This document shows positions 7,149-11,261 of a DNA stretch of 11,261 nucleotides, piece after piece. Each line of letters starts with the position of its first letter. Position 1 is the first letter of the stretch. Both the position numbers and the translations under genes were made by a program. The DNA is from Akkermansia muciniphila (GTDB taxonomy: Bacteria > Verrucomicrobiota > Verrucomicrobiia > Verrucomicrobiales > V1-33). The DNA lies in the NCBI GenBank assembly GCA_943331195.2, contig CALQKQ020000068.1, positions 1-11,261 on the forward strand, read 5' to 3'. The notes beneath the pieces are model-generated. The model ran no database searches. It saw nothing but the letters and a program-made list of their open reading frames with translations, and was not told where the DNA came from.

Positions 7149-10078
7149 TCGCCAAGCTAACCATCGCGTTGCTCGCGACAAGCAGCCTAGCCCAGGCCGA
7201 AGACTTGTTCTCCTCGAACATCGAGCCGCTCCTCAAAAAGCATTGCTTGGAATGTCATTCGCACGCGGCCGGAAAGATGAAGGGCGGCCTGACTTTGGAT
7301 GCCAAGTCCGGTTGGGAACAAGGCGGCGACACCGGTCCGGCGATCGTGCCAGGAAAGCCTGAGGAAAGTCTCCTGATTCGAATGGTGCGCTGGGCCGACG
7401 CCGACCACCAAATGCCGCCAAAGCAGCCCCTGGCGGCGGAAGAAGTGGCCCTGCTCGAAGCGTGGGTGGCGGCGGGTGCCCCGGATCCGCGCCAAGCCGC
7501 CAAGGCCGAGGGCGAGTGGTGGTCGCTCAAGCCTTTGCCCAAGCCGCTCGTGCCCGCCGGGGCCGCCCACCCCATCGACGCCTTCCTTCTAACGGAGCTC
7601 CAGGCTAAGGGTCTGACGGCGTCGCCTCCGGCCGATCGGCGCAGCCAACTGAGGCGCTTGTCGCTTGATCTCCACGGCCTGCCGCCGACCGCAGCTGCAG
7701 TCGACGCTTTCGTGAAAAGCGAAGACCCCCAAGCTTATGAGAAGCTAGTGGATCAATTGCTGGCCTCGCCGCGCTATGGCGAGCGCTGGGCGCGCCATTG
7801 GCTGGACACGATTCATTTTGCCGACACCCACGGCTTTGAGCACGACGACCTCCGGCCGCACGCCTGGCGCTTCCGCGACTATGTGATTGCTAGTTTCAAT
7901 CGGGACACGCCGTGGGACCGCTTCATCCGCGAGCAGCTCGCCGCCGATGTTTTCTTTCCTGAGGAGACCCCACTCACGGCGGCGCTGGGTTTTCTCGGAG
8001 CGGGCAATTACGACAGCAGCGCGGCCGCCACTGCCCCGACCAACTTTGAGTATCTCGACCGCGACGACTTGGTGACGCAGACCATGGCCGCATTTGTCAG
8101 CACCACGGCAAATTGCGCCCGCTGCCATGCCCACAAATTCGATCCCATTCCTCAGGAGGACTACTTCGCGCTGCAGGCGGTCTTCGCCGGCATCGGAAAG
8201 GGGGATATCACCTATTATGAAGACGCGGCCGCAGCCAAACAATTGCGGCGGCTCGAAGCCCAAAAGGCCGCCGTCGACCAGCAAGACCGCGCCGTCTTGC
8301 TGTCCTCCGAAACCGCCGCCCTCATCGCGGCCTGGGAACGGGATCTGGGCCCGCCGACTTCCTGGACGACGCTGCTGCCAGAAGTCTTCCTCTCCGCCGA
8401 GGGATCTCATCTGGCACGCCAAGCCGAGGGGACCATTTTGGCGAGCGGTCCGCTGCTTGACAAGGACGTGTATTCCATCACTGCCGCCCCTGACTTGCCC
8501 GAAATCACCGGATTTCGCCTTGATCTCCTAACTGACGATTCACTGCCGAAGCACGGTCCCGGCCGGGCGGAGAATGGCAATCTGCACCTCAGTGAGTTTG
8601 AAGTTAAAGTGTTCCGTCCAGGGGCCGCGAAGGCGGAGCCAGCGCCGATCAACCGGGCCCAGTCCGACTTTGATCAAGTGGGTGGATATGATGTCACCAA
8701 AGCCATCGATGGGGACCTGAAGTCGTCCTGGGCCATTCATCCGGCGGTGGGCGCACCGCACCAGGCCGTCTTTACCCTAGCCACTCCCCTGCAACTGGCC
8801 CCAGGAACCCGACTGGTGATCACCCTCAAGCAACTGCAGGGAGGGAGCCATTTGCTCGGCCGATTCCTGCTTTCCGCGACCGCCGCGCCAGGAACGGCCC
8901 TGCGCGCCCTGCCCTTGGAGACCGCCAAAACCCTAGGAAAGCCGACGGCGCAGCGATCCCCCGAAGAGACCCTGGCCCTAGCCAGCTATGTGCTGACTCA
9001 GCAGACCGCCGCGGAGCGAGCGCAGCTTCCCGCCCCCGCCACGGTGTGGGCAGCCGGGCGAGCCGCGACCAACGAGCGAGGCGTTGTTAGGATTGCTCCA
9101 CCCCGGCCCATCCGACTGCTCAAGCGGGGCGATCTGAACAAGCCGGGGGCGGAAGTGCCGCCGGGGGCGCTCTCCGCAGTCAGCGCGTTGCCCGCCCGCT
9201 TCCCCCTGCCCGATCTGCAGAATGAGGCTAGCCGCCGCGCCGCCCTAGCGTCCTGGCTAGCCGACCCCGCCAACCCCTTAACGTGGCGCAGCGCCGTCAA
9301 CCGCGTCTGGCACTATCATTTCGGAAAAGGCATCTGTGATACCCCGAGCGATTTCGGCCGCATGGGCGGCGTCCCGTCGCATCCCGAGCTGCTCGACTGG
9401 TTGGCGCAGTGGTTTCGCGACGAAGCCCAAGGCTCGCTCAAAAAGCTGCACCGCCTCCTGGTCACCAGCGCCGCCTACCGCCAGTCCTCCGCCCCGAATC
9501 CGGCCGCCTCGGCGATGGATCCGGACAATCGCCTGCTCTGGCGCATGAACCGCCCGCGCTTGGATGCAGACACGTTCCGCGACAGCGTGCTCATGGCGAG
9601 CGGCCGCCTCGACCTCGCCATGGGGGGGCCATCGGTGGCGCTGTTCACCTCCAAGCCGGGGCCGCAGAGCACGCCGGTGCTGAACTACGAAAACTTCGAC
9701 TGGGACGCGCCCGGGGCTTCGCGCCGCAGCATTTACCGCTTGGTGTGGCGCGCCATCGCCGACCCCTTCATGGATGCCCTGGATTTCCCCGATCTTGGCC
9801 TGCTTTCGCCGGTGCGAGGGTTCTCCGCGTCGGCGCTGCAAGCGCTCGCACTGTTCAACAACGGGTTTATCTTGCGTTCCAGCGAACACTTCGCGGGGAG
9901 GTTAGAAGCAGCCGGAGGCCCCGTGGAGCAACAAATTCAGGCAGCCTTTGGCATCGCCTATCAGCGCCCCCCCAGCCCGGAGGAACTCGGCGATTTCGCC
10001 GCCCTCGCCAGCCAGCACGGACTGGCCGCCGTTTGCCGCGTCCTCCTCAATAGCAATGAGTTCCTCTTTGTCGATTGA
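7145..10078 (+). CDS. Exported PSD1/PSCyt1 protein (planctomycete-type cytochrome c, DUF1549, DUF1553)
   Basis: The protein has 977 residues, about the family norm. A signal peptide (1-18, cut probably after AQA) is followed by a PSCyt1 cytochrome c domain (about 20-105) with the haem motif CLECH (34-38) and a likely axial Met90 in QMPPK. The DUF1549 domain (about 141-352) carries PRYGERWARHWLD and a second CxxCH, CARCHAHKFDP, starting at Cys324. A middle region (about 450-590) has GPGRAENGNLHLSEFEV and DVTKAIDGDLKSSWAI, resembling the discoidin-like segment often seen in these proteins. DUF1553 (about 692-945) has NPLTWRSAVNRVWHYHFGKG and SDFGRMGGVPSHPELLDWLA. AGGAA at 7131-7135, inside the regulator gene, serves as ribosome-binding site. 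The protein is probably periplasmic. Its biochemical role is unproven, and links to polymer breakdown are by genomic association only. It is coupled to the IclR gene upstream and paired with DUF1501 downstream. Confidence 0.95.
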   Translation: MIAKLTIALLATSSLAQAEDLFSSNIEPLLKKHCLECHSHAAGKMKGGLTLDAKSGWEQGGDTGPAIVPGKPEESLLIRMVRWADADHQMPPKQPLAAEEVALLEAWVAAGAPDPRQAAKAEGEWWSLKPLPKPLVPAGAAHPIDAFLLTELQAKGLTASPPADRRSQLRRLSLDLHGLPPTAAAVDAFVKSEDPQAYEKLVDQLLASPRYGERWARHWLDTIHFADTHGFEHDDLRPHAWRFRDYVIASFNRDTPWDRFIREQLAADVFFPEETPLTAALGFLGAGNYDSSAAATAPTNFEYLDRDDLVTQTMAAFVSTTANCARCHAHKFDPIPQEDYFALQAVFAGIGKGDITYYEDAAAAKQLRRLEAQKAAVDQQDRAVLLSSETAALIAAWERDLGPPTSWTTLLPEVFLSAEGSHLARQAEGTILASGPLLDKDVYSITAAPDLPEITGFRLDLLTDDSLPKHGPGRAENGNLHLSEFEVKVFRPGAAKAEPAPINRAQSDFDQVGGYDVTKAIDGDLKSSWAIHPAVGAPHQAVFTLATPLQLAPGTRLVITLKQLQGGSHLLGRFLLSATAAPGTALRALPLETAKTLGKPTAQRSPEETLALASYVLTQQTAAERAQLPAPATVWAAGRAATNERGVVRIAPPRPIRLLKRGDLNKPGAEVPPGALSAVSALPARFPLPDLQNEASRRAALASWLADPANPLTWRSAVNRVWHYHFGKGICDTPSDFGRMGGVPSHPELLDWLAQWFRDEAQGSLKKLHRLLVTSAAYRQSSAPNPAASAMDPDNRLLWRMNRPRLDADTFRDSVLMASGRLDLAMGGPSVALFTSKPGPQSTPVLNYENFDWDAPGASRRSIYRLVWRAIADPFMDALDFPDLGLLSPVRGFSASALQALALFNNGFILRSSEHFAGRLEAAGGPVEQQIQAAFGIAYQRPPSPEELGDFAALASQHGLAAVCRVLLNSNEFLFVD

Positions 10079-10187
10079 ACCAGCAAACGCCACCTCACCG
10101 ATCTGATGCGCGGCACCGCGAACCAGCGCCAAGTGCCCGCCCAACCCTCCCTCCGAAAGCCGCGAACCTCAGCTCCCTTTCTATCTC

Positions 10188-11261
10188 ATGAGTAAATCCT
10201 ATCCCTCGCGGCGCAACTTTCTCGGGACAACTGGCGGCGGCATCGCCGGGATCGCCCTAGCGCAATTGCTGAGCCGCGACGCCTTCGCTGGCGCGGCCAC
10301 CCCACGCTCCGAATGGAATGGCGGGCCGCACCACCCGGCCAAGGCCAAGCGCATCATCCAATTGTTCATGAATGGTGGCGTTAGCCAGATGGACACCTTC
10401 GACTACAAGCCAGAACTGGCCCGGCTCCACGGTCAGAAGCTTGGACCCAAGGAAAAACCAGAAGGCCAAACCGGCGAATGCGGCGCGGTCATGAAAAGCC
10501 CATTCGAATTTAAACAACATGGTCAATGCGGTCGCTGGGTCAGCAGCATGTTTCCCCACCAGGCCAAATGGGTCGATGAAATGGCTTTTCTCATGGCCAT
10601 GACGACCAAAACAAGCGTGCACGGACCAGGCAGCTACATGATGAATACGGGCTTCTTGCTTCCCGGATTCCCCTCCATGGGATCATGGCTGTCCTACGGA
10701 CTTGGCAGCCTCACCGACAATCTGCCCACCTTTGTGGTGCTCCCCGACGCCCGCGGCCTTCCCTACAATCAAAAGGGCAATTTCAGTTCCGCTTTTCTTC
10801 CCTCGCGCCACCAGGGCACCATCATTCATGCCGGTTCCGCCCAGCCAGTACCCGATCTCTTCCCTGACAAAAAACATGCCTTCGCGGGTAAGGACGCGGA
10901 TGCCGCCTCGCTCGCGCTTTTGGAAAAAATGAACCGCGCGCATGCCGGAACTCACCCGGACGACACCCGCCTGGAAGCCCGCATCGCCAGCTATGCCTTG
11001 GCCGCGAAAATGCAATTGAGCGCCCCAGAAGCCTTTGATCTCACCCGGGAATCGGCGGCGACCCGCTCCGCCTATGGAATGGACGCACCCGTGACCGAAG
11101 ATTTCGGCCGCCGCTGCCTCCTCGCGCGACGCCTCATCGAGCGCGGCACCCGGGTGGTTCAGGTCTGGAGCGGCCCGCAGGGCGCCATCAACAACTGGGA
11201 CAACCACGGCAATATCCTAACGGAACTTCCCCCGATTGCCACCAGCGTAGACTTGCCCATC
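10188..11261 (+). CDS. Tat-exported DUF1501 protein (C-terminus outside window)
   Basis: The first 358 residues are present, and the frame runs off the right edge. The N-terminus has a twin-arginine signal: SRRNFLG (7-13), a hydrophobic stretch GIAGIALAQLL (18-28), and a probable cut after AFA (32-34). DUF1501 blocks follow: IQLFMNGGVSQMDTFDYKP (57-75), MKSPFEFKQHGQCGRWVS (102-119), FPHQAKWVDEMAFL, SVHGPGSYMMNTGF, FPSMGSWLSYGLG, GRRCLLARRLIERGTRVVQV, and NNWDNHGN near the edge. DUF1501 belongs to the alkaline phosphatase/sulfatase-like superfamily, where Asp/His residues bind metal. Its substrate is unknown. The protein typically sits next to a PSD1 protein, as here, 109 bp downstream with no terminator between, so one transcript is likely. 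There is no clear Shine-Dalgarno sequence. Cys98 and Cys114 are both in the exported part. Confidence 0.94.
   Translation, partial: MSKSYPSRRNFLGTTGGGIAGIALAQLLSRDAFAGAATPRSEWNGGPHHPAKAKRIIQLFMNGGVSQMDTFDYKPELARLHGQKLGPKEKPEGQTGECGAVMKSPFEFKQHGQCGRWVSSMFPHQAKWVDEMAFLMAMTTKTSVHGPGSYMMNTGFLLPGFPSMGSWLSYGLGSLTDNLPTFVVLPDARGLPYNQKGNFSSAFLPSRHQGTIIHAGSAQPVPDLFPDKKHAFAGKDADAASLALLEKMNRAHAGTHPDDTRLEARIASYALAAKMQLSAPEAFDLTRESAATRSAYGMDAPVTEDFGRRCLLARRLIERGTRVVQVWSGPQGAINNWDNHGNILTELPPIATSVDLPI

Noticed and set aside
7745..8422. 225-codon minus-strand ORF within the PSD1 gene
   Set aside because: It lies antisense to the DUF1549 domain, its composition reflects GC-rich third positions of the real gene, and it shows no recognisable family.
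9278..10053. Long ORFs in other frames within the PSD1 C-terminus (minus 9278-9889, plus 9409-10053)
   Set aside because: Both overlap the conserved DUF1553 coding frame. Their Arg/Ala/Pro-rich translations are typical of shadow frames in high-GC DNA.
10683..11207. 174-codon minus-strand ORF antisense to DUF1501
   Set aside because: The plus-strand DUF1501 frame is continuous and carries conserved motifs here, so the antisense frame is a shadow.
1..11261. Search for CRISPR repeats, tRNA/rRNA genes, insertion sequences, phage or toxin-antitoxin and defence genes
   Set aside because: No direct-repeat array, tRNA-like cloverleaf, transposase motif, terminal inverted repeats or known defence-protein motif was seen by eye.

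Overview
The window is GC-rich DNA most consistent with a bacterium of the PVC group, probably Verrucomicrobiota. This rests on gene content rather than any single marker. An exported PSCyt1/DUF1549/DUF1553 protein is followed by a Tat-exported DUF1501 protein, a pair expanded in Planctomycetota and Verrucomicrobiota. There is also a giant secreted protein with lamin-tail (LTD), LamG and Ig-like domains, and most start codons lack an obvious Shine-Dalgarno sequence.

Layout. Positions 1-3643 on the minus strand hold the first 1214 residues of the giant secreted protein, whose C-terminus lies beyond the left edge. A divergent gap follows, then a plus-strand block. This has an 18-codon candidate leader ORF whose stop overlaps the GTG start of a 60-residue single-span membrane protein, a strong intrinsic terminator, a second hairpin, purA (purine synthesis) and uppS (undecaprenyl diphosphate synthase). 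After a 191-bp gap containing two palindromes of matching geometry comes an IclR-family regulator. It overlaps by four bases (ATGA) a 977-residue exported cytochrome-like PSD1 protein. The DUF1501 partner follows after 109 bp and runs off the right edge.

How the parts relate. purA and uppS are housekeeping genes, probably co-transcribed. The IclR-PSD1-DUF1501 set looks like one accessory transcription unit: a small-molecule-responsive regulator coupled to two exported proteins of unproven biochemical function. The giant LTD protein is probably a cell-surface or secreted product and is separate. I see no tRNA, rRNA, CRISPR array, insertion sequence, phage gene or recognisable defence system. 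The least explained parts are the regulator-linked PSD1/DUF1501 unit with its paired palindromes, and the small membrane-protein gene with its overlapping leader ORF.
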